A DNA stretch of 64,000 nucleotides from Lachnospiraceae bacterium (GCA_030526405.1 JAUNCZ010000013.1:1-64000); one strand, 5' to 3'; positions 48,007-57,775 are shown, counted from the stretch's first letter. Made by a program: numbers and translations. The notes: a model not told the origin generated them from the letters alone.

Positions 48007-48115
48007 AGTGCCAGCTCCTTTCCTTATCAGTCTAAGCATTATCCATATATTGTCCCTGTCCCGCCGGATGCCTGTAAGAGCAGCGAACAGGTCACAGGCC
48101 GGGAACTGAAGTTCA

Positions 48116-49039
48116 TTATATCATAAAAAGCTGTCCCTGTCTGCATTTTCCCTGAGCCATTTTCTGATGGAGACGATTCAGGACTCCACGCTTGTTGCCG
48201 CTCCACAGGGGACTGATCAGCAGACTCTTAGGTCCGTCCCCGGTAACCCGGTGCACCACGATATCCGGAGACAGATGCTGCAGGCAGGAAATCACAAGAT
48301 CCAGATATTCCTCCATCTCCAGAGTCTGAAATGCTCCCTTTTCATAGTCCAGAGCCAGATCCGTACCCCTCAGAACATGAAGGAGTTGCAGCTTGATGCC
48401 GAAAATGGGCAGTGTGTTCAGATATTGAATGGTGGAAAGCACATCGTTGGCATTTTCCCCGGGCAGCCCCAGAATGGTGTGGACGATCACAGGGATCCCC
48501 CGGCTGTGCAGCTTCTTCACAGCCTCTTCAAAACAGGACAGATCGTAGCCCCGTCTGATGTAGGTGGCAGTGGCCGGGTGTATGGTCTGAAGCCCCAGCT
48601 CCACCCACACAGGTTTGAGCTGATTTATCTCCTCCAGCAGGTCAAGTACCCCCTCCTGCAGGCAGTCCGGTCTGGTGGCGATATCCAGAATGACTATATC
48701 TGGGTGGGAGATTGCCTGCGTATAGATATCCCGCAGATACTCCACCGGTGCATAGGTGTTGGTGTAGGCCTGGAAATAGGCAATAAAATCCCGGGCAGTG
48801 CTTTTCTGGCGGATCATCTCGATCTGACTGTTGATCTGACCGGTGATGTCCATGTGCCTGTCCCCGGCAAAATCACCGCTTCCCCCGGCGCTGCAGAAGA
48901 TACAGCCCCGGTGATCCAGAGTGCCGTCCCTGTTGGGACAGGTCATTCCCCCGTCCAGAGAGACCTTATATATTTTTCGTCCGTAGGTATTCTTCAGATA
49001 GGAATCCAAAGAATAGTAGGGTTTTCCGTGCCAGTCCAT
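48116..49039 (-). CDS. TIGR01212 family radical SAM protein (YtqA-like)
   Basis: A 307-aa radical SAM enzyme. The iron-sulfur motif is CPNRDGTLDHRGCIFC, the extended CxxxxxxxxxxxCxxC form of this family, preceded by YGRKIYKVSLDGGMT. It resembles Elp3-like tRNA enzymes, and homologues are suspected tRNA-modifying enzymes. It is divergent from gpmI. Confidence 0.87.
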   Translation of the reverse strand: MDWHGKPYYSLDSYLKNTYGRKIYKVSLDGGMTCPNRDGTLDHRGCIFCSAGGSGDFAGDRHMDITGQINSQIEMIRQKSTARDFIAYFQAYTNTYAPVEYLRDIYTQAISHPDIVILDIATRPDCLQEGVLDLLEEINQLKPVWVELGLQTIHPATATYIRRGYDLSCFEEAVKKLHSRGIPVIVHTILGLPGENANDVLSTIQYLNTLPIFGIKLQLLHVLRGTDLALDYEKGAFQTLEMEEYLDLVISCLQHLSPDIVVHRVTGDGPKSLLISPLWSGNKRGVLNRLHQKMAQGKCRQGQLFMI

Positions 49040-49150
49040 TGTAACAGATCCTTTCCTTTTTTATTCCTCTGGACAGATTATAGCACAGATAATGACAAGT
49101 ATTGTTGTAACATCTTTCAGAATCATCTTTCCTTTTTGGTATATATCTGC

Positions 49151-49183
49151 TATAATCTAACCGCATGTGAAAGAAATCACATG
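49151..49183 (+). promoter_or_regulatory. Extended -10 promoter and start-site palindrome of gpmI
   Basis: TGC-TATAAT (49151-49156 is TATAAT) is an extended -10; the -35 is poor. At 49164-49183, on the predicted start, lies CATGTGA-AAGAAA-TCACATG with perfect 7-bp arms, a likely operator or 5' hairpin. Confidence 0.55.
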
Positions 49184-49205
49184 TCAGACCCCGTTACGAT
49201 AGTAT

Positions 49206-49225
49206 AGAGCATGGTTCCATGCTCT
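49206..49225 (+). promoter_or_regulatory. Palindrome in the gpmI leader
   Basis: AGAGCATGG and CCATGCTCT meet with only 2 bases between, making a 9-bp palindrome about 16 bases before the gpmI ribosome binding site. It could be a protein site or a 5' hairpin. Confidence 0.5.
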
Positions 49226-49254
49226 GTAAATGTATAAGTATAAGGAGATTGATC

Positions 49255-50796
49255 ATGAAAAAACCAGTAGTATTAATGATCCTTGATGGATATGGACTGA
49301 ATAAAAGCTGCGATCACAACGCAGTATGCCAGGCAAAAACTCCGATTATGGACCAGCTGATGAGCCAGTGTCCATTCGTAGAGGGACAGGCAAGCGGAAT
49401 GTTTGTTGGTCTTCCTGACGGACAGATGGGTAACTCCGAGGTAGGACATCTGAACATGGGTGCAGGACGCATCGTATATCAGGAGCTTACAAGAATCACA
49501 AAATCCATCTCCGATGGAGATTTCTTCCAGAACGAGGCTCTGCTTCAGGCAGTAAACAACTGCAAGGAGAAGGGAACAGCTCTTCATATGTGGGGACTTC
49601 TCTCTGACGGTGGAGTACACAGCCACAACACACATCTCTACGGACTTCTGAAACTGGCAAAGGAGCAGGGTCTTGAGAAGGTTTATGTTCACTGCTTCCT
49701 TGACGGACGTGACACACCACCTGCATCCGGTGCAGATTTCTGCAAAGAGCTGGAAGAGAAGATGGCTGAGATCGGTGTTGGTGAGATCGGCGTGATTTCC
49801 GGACGTTACTATGCAATGGATCGTGATAACCGCTGGGATCGTGTAGAGATGGCTTACAACGCTCTTACAAAGGGCGAGGGAGTTCAGGCAGAGGGTCTTG
49901 GCTCCGATGCAATCAAAGCATCCTACGCAGCAGAGAAAACAGACGAGTTCATGCTGCCAACAGTAATGACAAAAGACGGAAAACCAGTTGCTACAGTTCA
50001 GGATGGAGATTCTGTAATCTTCTTCAACTTCCGTCCTGACCGTGCAAGAGAGATCACCCGTGCATTCTGCGACCCAGAGTTCACAGGCTTCGCAAGAGAG
50101 AAGAAACTGGATCTTACCTACGTTTGCTTCACAGAGTACGATGACACAATTCCAAACAAAGTGATCGCATTCAAGAAACAGGAGGTTACAAACACCTTCG
50201 GTGAGTGGCTGGCAGCAAATGACATGACACAGGCTCGTATCGCTGAGACTGAGAAATACGCTCATGTAACATTCTTCTTCAACGGCGGAATCGAGGAGCC
50301 AAACAAAGGCGAGGATCGTATCCTTGTTAAGTCTCCAAAGGTAGCAACCTACGATCTGCAGCCAGAGATGAGCGCATTCGAGGTATGTGACAAACTGACA
50401 GAGGCAATCAAATCCGGAAAATACGATGTGATCATCACAAACTTCGCTAACCCTGACATGGTTGGACATACAGGTGTTGAGGCAGCAGCAATCGCAGCTG
50501 TAGAGGCAGTTGATACATGCGTTGGACGTACTGTAGAGGCTCTGAAAGAGGTTGATGGTGTAATGTTCATCTGTGCAGACCATGGTAACGCAGAGTACCT
50601 GTGGGATGAGGAGACAGGAGCTCCATTCACAGCTCATACAACAAATCCGGTACCATTTATCCTGGTAAATGCTGATCCTTCCTACGGACTGGCTGAGGGC
50701 GGAAAACTGGCAGATATCGTTCCAACACTCATCGAGCTGATGGGCAAAGAGCAGCCTGCTGAGATGACAGGAAAATCTCTTCTGATCAAAAAATAA
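49255..50796 (+). CDS. gpmI: Phosphoglycerate mutase, cofactor-independent
   Basis: Glycolytic interconversion of 3- and 2-phosphoglycerate with Mn2+ (513 aa). Metal-site and nucleophile motifs: LMILDGYGLN, GQMGNSEVGHLNMGAGR with the phosphorylated Ser, HCFLDGRDTPP, ISGRYYAMDRDNRWDR, NFRPDRARE, and the late NFANPDMVGHTG and CADHGNAEY. Codon use is strongly biased, as expected of a highly expressed gene. The start at 49255 follows AAGGAGATTGATC. Confidence 0.97.
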   Translation: MKKPVVLMILDGYGLNKSCDHNAVCQAKTPIMDQLMSQCPFVEGQASGMFVGLPDGQMGNSEVGHLNMGAGRIVYQELTRITKSISDGDFFQNEALLQAVNNCKEKGTALHMWGLLSDGGVHSHNTHLYGLLKLAKEQGLEKVYVHCFLDGRDTPPASGADFCKELEEKMAEIGVGEIGVISGRYYAMDRDNRWDRVEMAYNALTKGEGVQAEGLGSDAIKASYAAEKTDEFMLPTVMTKDGKPVATVQDGDSVIFFNFRPDRAREITRAFCDPEFTGFAREKKLDLTYVCFTEYDDTIPNKVIAFKKQEVTNTFGEWLAANDMTQARIAETEKYAHVTFFFNGGIEEPNKGEDRILVKSPKVATYDLQPEMSAFEVCDKLTEAIKSGKYDVIITNFANPDMVGHTGVEAAAIAAVEAVDTCVGRTVEALKEVDGVMFICADHGNAEYLWDEETGAPFTAHTTNPVPFILVNADPSYGLAEGGKLADIVPTLIELMGKEQPAEMTGKSLLIKK

Positions 50797-50892
50797 ATCC
50801 ATTGTTATCAGACAGCCGAAGTAATCAGAAGGAGAAATCTCACCTGGTGACGGCAGAAGGAAATGGATACGAGAGTAAAATATTGAAATAAG

Positions 50893-50934
50893 GTATCTCC
50901 TGTCTGTGTATTGCAGGCAGGAGATATTTTTCTT
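50893..50934 (+). terminator. Terminator after gpmI
   Basis: TATCTCCTG and CAGGAGATA pair around a short loop and are followed by TTTTTCTTTT. Confidence 0.85.
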
Positions 50935-51024
50935 TTAAGAGAGCAACCAGCCAAAGTCCGTATTTGGAGGAAACCTTGGCAATGAATTGCTATTTACATT
51001 TTAAACAGAGTACAGGAGATACAT

Positions 51025-51465
51025 ATGAAATTAGTAGTACAGCGAGTCACCCATGCAAATGTGGTGGTGGATGGAGAGACCATCGGTGAGATCGGCAAGG
51101 GCTTCATGGTTCTTGTGGGTGTTGGAAAAGAGGACACAGAGGAGACTGTGGAGAAATATCTGAAAAAGCTGATCAATTTAAGAATTTTTGAGGATGAGAA
51201 CGGAAAAACCAATCTGTCCCTTCGTGATGTAAACGGAGAACTGCTTCTGATCTCTCAGTTTACCCTCTATGCAAACTGCAAAAAGGGCAACAGACCAAGC
51301 TTTGTGGATGCAGGTGCACCGGATGAGGCAAACCGTCTCTATGAATATATGTGCCAGAGAGCAAGAGAAGAGGGGATGAAGGTGGAGACAGGAAGCTTCG
51401 GAGCAGATATGAAGGTATCCCTTCTCAATGACGGACCATTTACCGTGATTCTGGAGAATCTGTAA
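51025..51465 (+). CDS. dtd: D-aminoacyl-tRNA deacylase
   Basis: Removes D-amino acids mischarged on tRNA (146 aa). Family motifs: [36 protein letters not shown], and the C-terminal [10 protein letters not shown] with the Gly-Pro active-site turn. Start after CAGGAGATACAT. The YbaK-type deacylase next to it has a related quality-control role. Confidence 0.95.
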   Translation: MKLVVQRVTHANVVVDGETIGEIGKGFMVLVGVGKEDTEETVEKYLKKLINLRIFEDENGKTNLSLRDVNGELLLISQFTLYANCKKGNRPSFVDAGAPDEANRLYEYMCQRAREEGMKVETGSFGADMKVSLLNDGPFTVILENL

Positions 51466-51527
51466 GGATTGCTGGAAGCTGAGTCTCCGAGGATGGCGGA
51501 AACTCGCTCCATATAAGGGTATTGAAC

Positions 51528-52070
51528 ATGGATAGAATTATAGTAGAAAAGGGAAGACCCGGAGACTGTACCGGCCGTCTTCCCAGGGAAATAGCAGTAT
51601 ATGATCTTCTGGACAGTCTGGGAATCCAGTATCAGAGGGCAGATCATGAGGTGAAGATGACCATTGAGGCCTGTGCTGACGTGGACCGGGCAATGGATAT
51701 CAGAATCTGCAAAAATCTGTTTCTGCACAATTCAAAAAAGACAGAGTTTTACCTTCTGATGATGCCGGGAGAGAAGAAATTTGTAACAAAAGAGGTATCC
51801 CGTATGGTGGGATCCACAAGATTGTCCTTCGCAGATGAATCCTACATGGAGGAGTATCTGAACCTGACACCGGGATCAGTAACGATTCTTGGTCTTATGA
51901 ACGACAAAGAGAACCGGGTACACCTGCTTATGGACAGAGAGGTGGCAGAGTCAGAGTATCTGGGATGCCATCCCTGCATCAACACATCCAGTCTGAAGAT
52001 CCCTACAAAGGATATTCTGGAGAAATTCCTGCCGGCGGTACACCACGAAGTGCAGATACTGGATCTGTAA
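51528..52070 (+). CDS. YbaK/ProX-type aminoacyl-tRNA deacylase
   Basis: A 180-aa member of the YbaK/EbsC/PrdX family, which hydrolyses mischarged Ala- or Cys-tRNA(Pro). Motifs: YDLLDSLGIQYQRADHE near the N-terminus, LFLHNSKKTEFYLLMMPGEKKF, LTPGSVTILGLMND, and GCHPCINTSSLKIPTKDILEKFL. The start at 51528 follows AAGGG; an in-frame TTG lies 6 bases earlier. The last ~20 bases of the gene are repeated just after its stop. Confidence 0.85.
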   Translation: MDRIIVEKGRPGDCTGRLPREIAVYDLLDSLGIQYQRADHEVKMTIEACADVDRAMDIRICKNLFLHNSKKTEFYLLMMPGEKKFVTKEVSRMVGSTRLSFADESYMEEYLNLTPGSVTILGLMNDKENRVHLLMDREVAESEYLGCHPCINTSSLKIPTKDILEKFLPAVHHEVQILDL

Positions 52071-52082
52071 AAATCATTGCAT

Positions 52083-52157
52083 GAAGTGCAGATGCTGAAT
52101 CTGCAGGGTGATTTCCATTACAAACAGAGAAATGCTGCAATATTCAGACAGCAGATA
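52083..52157 (+). repeat. Fragments of neighbouring genes in a spacer
   Basis: Bases 52083-52103 repeat the 3' end of the YbaK gene (GAAGTGCAGAT-CTG-ATCTG). Then 52111-52157 matches the coding sequence at about 53763-53812 of the AAA/PD-(D/E)XK gene (CCATTACAAACAGAGAAA, GCTGCAAT, TTCAG, CAGCAGAT). This looks like the remnant of a decayed second copy of that gene. Confidence 0.65.
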
Positions 52158-52214
52158 TTGATATAAAAAACTGTGCCAGGCCTCACGCGGGTTTGATTGA
52201 AAACACTGGACTTG

Positions 52215-52267
52215 AAAATGGTTACAAATGGTTATAATATTAATGTATAACCACTTGTAACCATTTT
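52215..52267. terminator. Long AT-rich inverted repeat, probable terminator
   Basis: AAAATGGTTACAA (52215-52227) pairs perfectly with TTGTAACCATTTT (52255-52267), and GGTTATA/TATAACC continues inside after a 2-base bulge. TTGTTT follows. It may terminate on both strands or be an operator for the next gene. Confidence 0.65.
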
Positions 52268-52337
52268 TGTTTGCGCAAGCTTTATTTATCACTTTGCTTA
52301 TTAATCCAGTGCACTTCAGAGAAGGGAGAGAGTCCGT

Positions 52338-54310
52338 ATGGCTGATATTCTGAGTAAAATAAAGGAAATTGATGATCGCCTGGAGGAGTTGCCAAAGGGA
52401 ACATTAACCTATAAAACCATCAATGGGAAAAAGCAGCCGTATCTCCAGCGTACCATCGATGGCAAATCAAAAAGTATCTATATCCGTCAGGGAGAAAGAG
52501 AAAGAATACTTCTTGAACTTCAGGCGAGAAGTGACTTACAGGCAGAAAAAGAACGACTTCTTGCGTATTGGAATGGGATAAAACAGATCCTGAAGAAAAA
52601 TCCCTGTCTGGACAAAACCATGTCCCTGGGGTATCAGAATTTTGCCACGATTATGTCCAATCATTGGTTTTATGTGGACAAAACACTTTTTATTGAAGAA
52701 TGGTTTTCCAGCCAGGAGATGGTATCACTGATCACCCGACCAAGAAGATTTGGGAAAACCTTGATGATGAGTACGGTGGATCATTTCTTCTCGCCGGACA
52801 AAAGCGGACATGAGGAGTATTTTCGGGAGCTTGCCATCTGGAAAAATAAAGAATATCGTTCCTTGTATGGTACAGTTCCCGTAATATTTCTCACCATGAG
52901 CTGTGCAAAAGGAGGATCCTTCCGGTCTGCTGTGCTTAGCATTGCTGATGAGATCAGATACGCATATGCAAGATACAGCTTTCTTGAAGAAAGTGAGAAG
53001 CTGGATGTGAGACAGAGGATGTGTTTTGCGGATTCTCTGGATCGGCTATACAAAAGGGATACGGATGTCCTTGAAAATGCAATCAGAAATCTGTCTGAAT
53101 ATCTGGAAATCCATTACGGTGTCAAGCCTGTTATCCTTCTGGATGAATATGATACTCCCCTTACAGAGGCCTATATTTCCGGATACTGGGATGAGATGAT
53201 TCAGTTCTACAGGAAATTCATTAATGCCACATTTAAGAGCAATAATCATTTTCAGAAAGCGGTGATTACGGGTGTTGCTAAAATAGCAAAGAATGCACTG
53301 TTCTCTGATATGAATCATGTATGTGTTCATTCCTCCACGGATTCTGCCTTTTCTGCTTGTTTCGGCTTCACAGAGCAGGAGGTGATGGATGCCCTCCAGT
53401 GCTATGACATTCAGGAAATGCAGCAGGTAAAGAAGTACTACGACGGGTTGGTTTTGGCGGAAGAAAAGATATGTATAATCCCTGGTCTATCTGCTGCTAT
53501 ATGAAGGAGGGGGATTTCAGATCCTATTGGATCAATACAGCAAGTAATGAGGTGATCGGTGAACTGATCCGAAAGCATTCCCCTGGTCTAAAAAGGGAGA
53601 TGGAGGAATTGCTTGCCGGAAGGGTGCTACATAAAAGAATCAATGAAGATGTGGCCTACCAGTATCTGGATGGTGATGAAGACTCATTCTGGTCCCTTCT
53701 CCTGGCAACTGGATATATCAAAGCGGACAATGTGGTGAAAAGCTCGGAATACACGGAGTGCGATATTTCCATTACAAACAGAGAAACCGCTGCAATGTTC
53801 AGCCAGCAGATTCTGAAAATGTTCAGAGACGGCAACTCAAAATACAGTATGTTTGTGGATGCCATATTGAACCACCAACTGGACTATATTCAGTATTATC
53901 TGGAAGATCTGACATATTCCTCTGTCAGCTATTTTGATACAGGTAAGCTGCCTTCTAAACGGATCCCGGAGAATTTCTACCATGGTCTGGTGTTGGGTCT
54001 GCTGGTTTCCCTGAAGGACAGCTACAGAATTCTGTCCAATCGGGAAAGTGGTGCAGGAAGATATGATATTTCTGTTATTCCGAAGGATATTATAGAAGAC
54101 AGTGAAGCCTTTATTATGGAGTTCAAGATCCGTGATCCGAAGCATGAGAAGTCGCTGGAGGAAACGGCACAGCGAGCCATGGCCCAGATCAGGGAGAAAC
54201 GCTATGGAGAGGACCTGATCAATCAGGGGATTCGCGGAAACAGAATCTATTTACTGGGATTTGCCTTCGAAGGAAAAGAAGTGGAAGTAACAGGGGGCTT
54301 TCTTGTATAG
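52338..54310 (+). pseudogene. AAA-ATPase-like/PD-(D/E)XK nuclease gene, frameshifted
   Basis: Two frames (52338-53504 and 53471-54310) together make one ~655-aa protein. Part 1: an ~85-residue N-domain (LPKGTLTYKTINGKKQPYLQ), then an AAA-ATPase-like domain with RPRRFGKTLMMSTVDHFF and VILLDEYDTPL, breaking off after YYDGLVLAEEK. Part 2 resumes at MYNPWSICCYMKEGDFRSYW and ends with a nuclease-like domain (AFIMEFKIRD). One missing A in the AAAA tract at 53464-53467 explains the break: restoring it gives EEKDMYNPWS. Such genes are very common in gut bacteroides and clostridia; their role is unknown. It could be a real pseudogene, a phase switch or a sequencing error. Confidence 0.82.
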
Positions 54311-54465
54311 TAGAGGCAGAATATACAGGTGGGTTTGTATGGATACATTCGAACTCATATGTAAAATGCAAATTCCACAATAAGAGAGAAGTTTTTCAAA
54401 AAATACTGTTGCTTTTTATAGAGAATCGTGATAGTATTAATCGGTAAGCCTAGGGAGGTGTGAGC

Positions 54466-54708
54466 ATGGCTATTTTAAGAACAGTATTAACAATTTTATT
54501 TGCAATAGATTGTATCGCATTAGTAATCGTAGTATTAATGCAGGAGGGAAAACAGAACGGACTTGGTGCTCTGGCAGGAAATGTATCTTCTGATACATAC
54601 TGGGGAAAGAATAAAGCACGTTCCGCAGAAGGAAAGATGAAGACCTTTACAAAGGTTTGTGCATTCCTTTTCGTTATTCTTGCACTTGTACTGAATATGT
54701 CATTCTAA
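54466..54708 (+). CDS. secG: Preprotein translocase subunit SecG
   Basis: An 80-aa membrane protein with two helices (LRTVLTILFAIDCIALVIVVLMQ and FTKVCAFLFVILALVLNMSF) and the conserved loop QEGKQNGLGALAG between them. It assists the SecYE channel. An ATG at 54466 follows GGGAGGTGTGAGC. secG next to rnr and smpB is a standard Firmicute order. Confidence 0.93.
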   Translation: MAILRTVLTILFAIDCIALVIVVLMQEGKQNGLGALAGNVSSDTYWGKNKARSAEGKMKTFTKVCAFLFVILALVLNMSF

Positions 54709-54722
54709 TGAAGTGAGTTTTA

Positions 54723-54760
54723 GAGCCGCTGCAATTTATTGCAGCGGCTCTTCTTTTTTT
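54723..54760 (+). terminator. Terminator after secG
   Basis: Perfect 12-bp stem GAGCCGCTGCAA / TTGCAGCGGCTC followed by TTCTTTTTTTT. Confidence 0.92.
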
Positions 54761-54775
54761 TCTTGATACAGGGTC

Positions 54776-54859
54776 GAAAAGTCTGAGAAAAAGCTTGCTT
54801 GCAAGGGCTTTTTCGAAAGACCTTGAGACCCAAACAAAAATGAGCAGGAAGGACGAAAG
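54776..54859. repeat. 84-bp direct repeat, copy 1
   Basis: Identical over 84 bases to 54938-55021. Each copy contains a hairpin with arms GAAAAAGC/GCTTTTTC and TTGC/GCAA inside, flanked by AAGTCT and AGACCTT. The two copies occupy most of the 367 bases between secG and rnr, where I see no gene. Confidence 0.9.
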
Positions 54860-54937
54860 TCCGGAGTGCGAATTTTTGTAGCATGACGAGAGTGCGAAGC
54901 AGGGAGTCATGCGTAGTATCAAGAAAAAAGAAAGGAA

Positions 54938-55021
54938 GAAAAGTCTGAGAAAAAGCTTGCTTGCAAGGGCTTTTTCGAAAGACCTTGAGACCCAAACAAA
55001 AATGAGCAGGAAGGACGAAAG
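54938..55021. repeat. 84-bp direct repeat, copy 2
   Basis: Second identical copy, 162 bases downstream of the first and ending 54 bases before the rnr start. The perfect identity outside coding sequence points to recent duplication or homogenisation. Confidence 0.9.
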
Positions 55022-55075
55022 ACTTTATAGATTCTGAGGGTGACAAGGTTGTGTAGCGATACAGATAGGAGAAGA

Positions 55076-57196
55076 ATGAGTAAGAAAAAATCAACAGATA
55101 AGAAAACAGATAAGAAATCAGAAAAGAAAACAAAGAAAAAGTTCTCTGCTAAGGTTGCTGGTAAAAAGGCCCATGGAAAGAAGTCATCCGGTCGCCGCAG
55201 TGCAGAGTCCATCAATACCAATATCAAAGATAAGAAAAAACTGAAAAAGGAGCATCGTCTCTTTACAGGAACCTTCATTGGCAATGCCAAGGGCTTCGGC
55301 TTCGTGGTGATCGACGGTGAGGAGGAGATGCAGGATATCTATATTCCGGAGGAGTATACAGGCTCTGCTTTCCACAAGGACAAGGTTGAGGTGGTGCTTC
55401 TGAAGACCAGTATGGGAAAACGCCAGGAGGGTCAGATCGTTAAGGTGCTGGAGCACGAGATCACCACCATTGTGGGAACCTTCCAGCGCAGCAATTCCTT
55501 CGGTTTTGTAATCTCCGACAACGGAAAGATCTCCCGTGACCTGTTTATCCCGAAAAACAAATGCATGGATGCAAAAACAGGTCAGAAGGTAGTGGCAAAG
55601 ATCAAGGATTACGGTGATCGTCACAGAAGTCCTGAGGGAGAGATCACCGAGATCCTGGGCAATGCCGGTGATGCAGGAGTGGATGTTCTGTCCATTGCAA
55701 GAAGCTACGATATTCCCATGGATTTTCCGGAGAAAGTACAGGCTCAGGCAAACCGATGCCCGGACTGCGTGCTGGAGGGGGATTTTGCAGGAAGAACAGA
55801 CCTGCGTGATGTGCAGATGGTCACCATTGACGGTGAGGATGCCAAGGATCTGGATGATGCAGTTTCCCTTACTAAGAAAGATGGTCTGTATTATCTGGGT
55901 GTGCATATCGCCGATGTCAGCAACTATGTGCAGAGCGGCAGTGCCCTGGATAAGGAGGCTCTGAAGCGCGGAACCTCCGTCTATCTGGTGGATCGCGTAG
56001 TTCCCATGCTGCCGAAAAAACTGTCCAACGGTATCTGCTCCCTGAATGCAGGGGAGGATCGTTTGGCCATGTCCTGCCTTATGACACTGAACGAGGCAGG
56101 AGAGATCATTGACCACACCATCTGTGAGAGTGTGATCCATGTGGACCGCCGTATGACCTACACCGCAGTAAATGCCATTCTGCAGGACCCGGACTGCGAA
56201 ATCGCTGATGAATATCGTGAGCTGGTGCCTATGTTCCTGGAGATGGGCAGACTGTCAAAGATTATCCGTGAAAGACGAAGCAGAAGGGGCTCCATTGACT
56301 TTAACTTCCCGGAGAGCAAAATTCTCCTGGATAACAACGGACGCCCTGTGGACATCGTGCCCCATGAGGCCAATGATGCCACCCGTCTCATCGAGGATTT
56401 CATGCTCAGCGCCAACGAAACCGTGGCAAAGGAATACTGCACAAGAAAGCTTCCTTTCCTGTATCGTATCCACGAGAATCCGGACAGCGACAAGATGGAG
56501 CAGACCCTTACAGTGATCCGTTCCTTCGGCTTCAATGCAGAGAAGGGCAAACAGGAAATCACTCCAACAGAGATTCAGAAGATCCAGGAGCAGATTCAGG
56601 GAACAAAGCAGGAGGCCATGATCAGCCGTCTGCTGCTGCGCTCCATGAAGCAGGCGAAGTACGATCCGGAATGCATTGGACACTTCGGACTGGCAGCAAA
56701 ATACTATTGTCATTTTACATCCCCGATCCGCCGTTATCCTGACCTTCAGATTCACAGAATCATCAAAGATGATTTGCGCGGACGACTGAATAGTGATAAA
56801 ATAGCATGGTACAAAAGTATCTTAAGCGGCGTGGGAGAGAAGACCTCCATGCTGGAGAGAAGAGCAGATGAGATTGAGCGAGAGACAGATAAGCTGAAGA
56901 TGGCAGAGTACATGCTACGTCATCTGGGTGAGGATTTCGAGGGTGTGATCTCCGGTGTATCAGGCTGGGGCTTCTATGTGGAGCTGCCAAACACCGTGGA
57001 GGGACTGGTGCATATCAGCTCTCTGAGAGATGACTATTATGTCTTTGATGAGCAGCACTACTGCCTTATCGGAGAGATGACAAAGAAACGCTACACTCTG
57101 GGTGAGAAGGTCACTGTTCGTGTTACCGATGCAGATCTTATCGCAAAAACCATCGATTTTAACGTAGTTAACAGAAAAGCAAGAGATCGCAAATAA
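55076..57196 (+). CDS. rnr: Ribonuclease R
   Basis: A 3'-5' exoribonuclease (~706 aa) that degrades structured RNA and processes tmRNA-tagged messages. The order is a Lys-rich N-terminal tail (residues 1-60), cold-shock domains (GTFIGNAKGFGFVV, GTFQRSNSFGFVIS), the RNB catalytic domain (TIDGEDAKDLDDAVSL, with HFTSPIRRYPDLQIHRI later) and a C-terminal S1 domain (FEGVISGVSGWGFYVELPNTVEGLVHISSL). The start at 55076 follows AGGAGAAGA. smpB and ssrA lie downstream, matching its partnership with trans-translation. Confidence 0.96.
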   Translation: MSKKKSTDKKTDKKSEKKTKKKFSAKVAGKKAHGKKSSGRRSAESINTNIKDKKKLKKEHRLFTGTFIGNAKGFGFVVIDGEEEMQDIYIPEEYTGSAFHKDKVEVVLLKTSMGKRQEGQIVKVLEHEITTIVGTFQRSNSFGFVISDNGKISRDLFIPKNKCMDAKTGQKVVAKIKDYGDRHRSPEGEITEILGNAGDAGVDVLSIARSYDIPMDFPEKVQAQANRCPDCVLEGDFAGRTDLRDVQMVTIDGEDAKDLDDAVSLTKKDGLYYLGVHIADVSNYVQSGSALDKEALKRGTSVYLVDRVVPMLPKKLSNGICSLNAGEDRLAMSCLMTLNEAGEIIDHTICESVIHVDRRMTYTAVNAILQDPDCEIADEYRELVPMFLEMGRLSKIIRERRSRRGSIDFNFPESKILLDNNGRPVDIVPHEANDATRLIEDFMLSANETVAKEYCTRKLPFLYRIHENPDSDKMEQTLTVIRSFGFNAEKGKQEITPTEIQKIQEQIQGTKQEAMISRLLLRSMKQAKYDPECIGHFGLAAKYYCHFTSPIRRYPDLQIHRIIKDDLRGRLNSDKIAWYKSILSGVGEKTSMLERRADEIERETDKLKMAEYMLRHLGEDFEGVISGVSGWGFYVELPNTVEGLVHISSLRDDYYVFDEQHYCLIGEMTKKRYTLGEKVTVRVTDADLIAKTIDFNVVNRKARDRK

Positions 57197-57273
57197 GAAG
57201 CGAAGTGGATTTCAGAGTCTTGCTTCACCGGAAGTAAGAAGCGGATTTCAGAGGTTCGCTTTACCGGAAACAA
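57197..57273. repeat. Imperfect tandem repeat between rnr and smpB
   Basis: A 41-base unit (57197-57237) and a 36-base unit (57238-57273) share GAAGCG, GGATTTCAGAG, GCTT and ACCGGAA. Each can fold with GAAGCGAA against TTGCTTC. They fill most of the 111-base spacer. Confidence 0.65.
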
Positions 57274-57307
57274 GAGTCAGCAGAGATGCGATCCTGAGGA
57301 GATAAAC

Positions 57308-57775
57308 ATGGGGAAAAAAGAAAAAGACAGCCGTCTGATCGCCAACAATAAAAAGGCGTATCATGACTATTTCATTGAAGAGAAATACGAAGCAGGAATC
57401 GCACTGCATGGAACAGAGGTAAAATCCCTCCGCATGGGAAAATGCTCCATCAAAGAGTCATTTATCAAAATTGAAAAAGGCGAGATCTTCGTCTATGGAA
57501 TGCATATCAGCCCCTATGAGAAAGGAAACATTTTCAACAAGGATCCTCTCCGTGTGAAAAAACTGCTGATGCACAAGAATGAGATTCTGAAGCTGCAGCA
57601 GAAGATTGCTGAGAAGGGCTATACCCTGGTACCTCTTCAGGTGTATTTCAACAAATCTCTTGTAAAGGTGGAGATCGGTCTTGCCAAAGGTAAGAAGCTC
57701 TACGACAAACGAGCAGATATCCAGAAGAAGGATATGAAGAGAGAGTCAGAGCGCGAGTTTAAACAGCGCTTCTGA
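57308..57775 (+). CDS. smpB: SsrA-binding protein SmpB
   Basis: A 155-aa protein that binds tmRNA and brings it to stalled ribosomes. Motifs: [81 protein letters not shown], and a basic C-terminal tail. The tmRNA gene itself follows 192 bases later. Confidence 0.96.
   Translation: MGKKEKDSRLIANNKKAYHDYFIEEKYEAGIALHGTEVKSLRMGKCSIKESFIKIEKGEIFVYGMHISPYEKGNIFNKDPLRVKKLLMHKNEILKLQQKIAEKGYTLVPLQVYFNKSLVKVEIGLAKGKKLYDKRADIQKKDMKRESEREFKQRF

Noticed and set aside
49273-50802. 509-aa minus-strand ORF opposite gpmI
   Set aside because: Strong codon bias of gpmI removes stop codons from the opposite frame. The product is abnormally Cys-rich and has no ribosome binding site.
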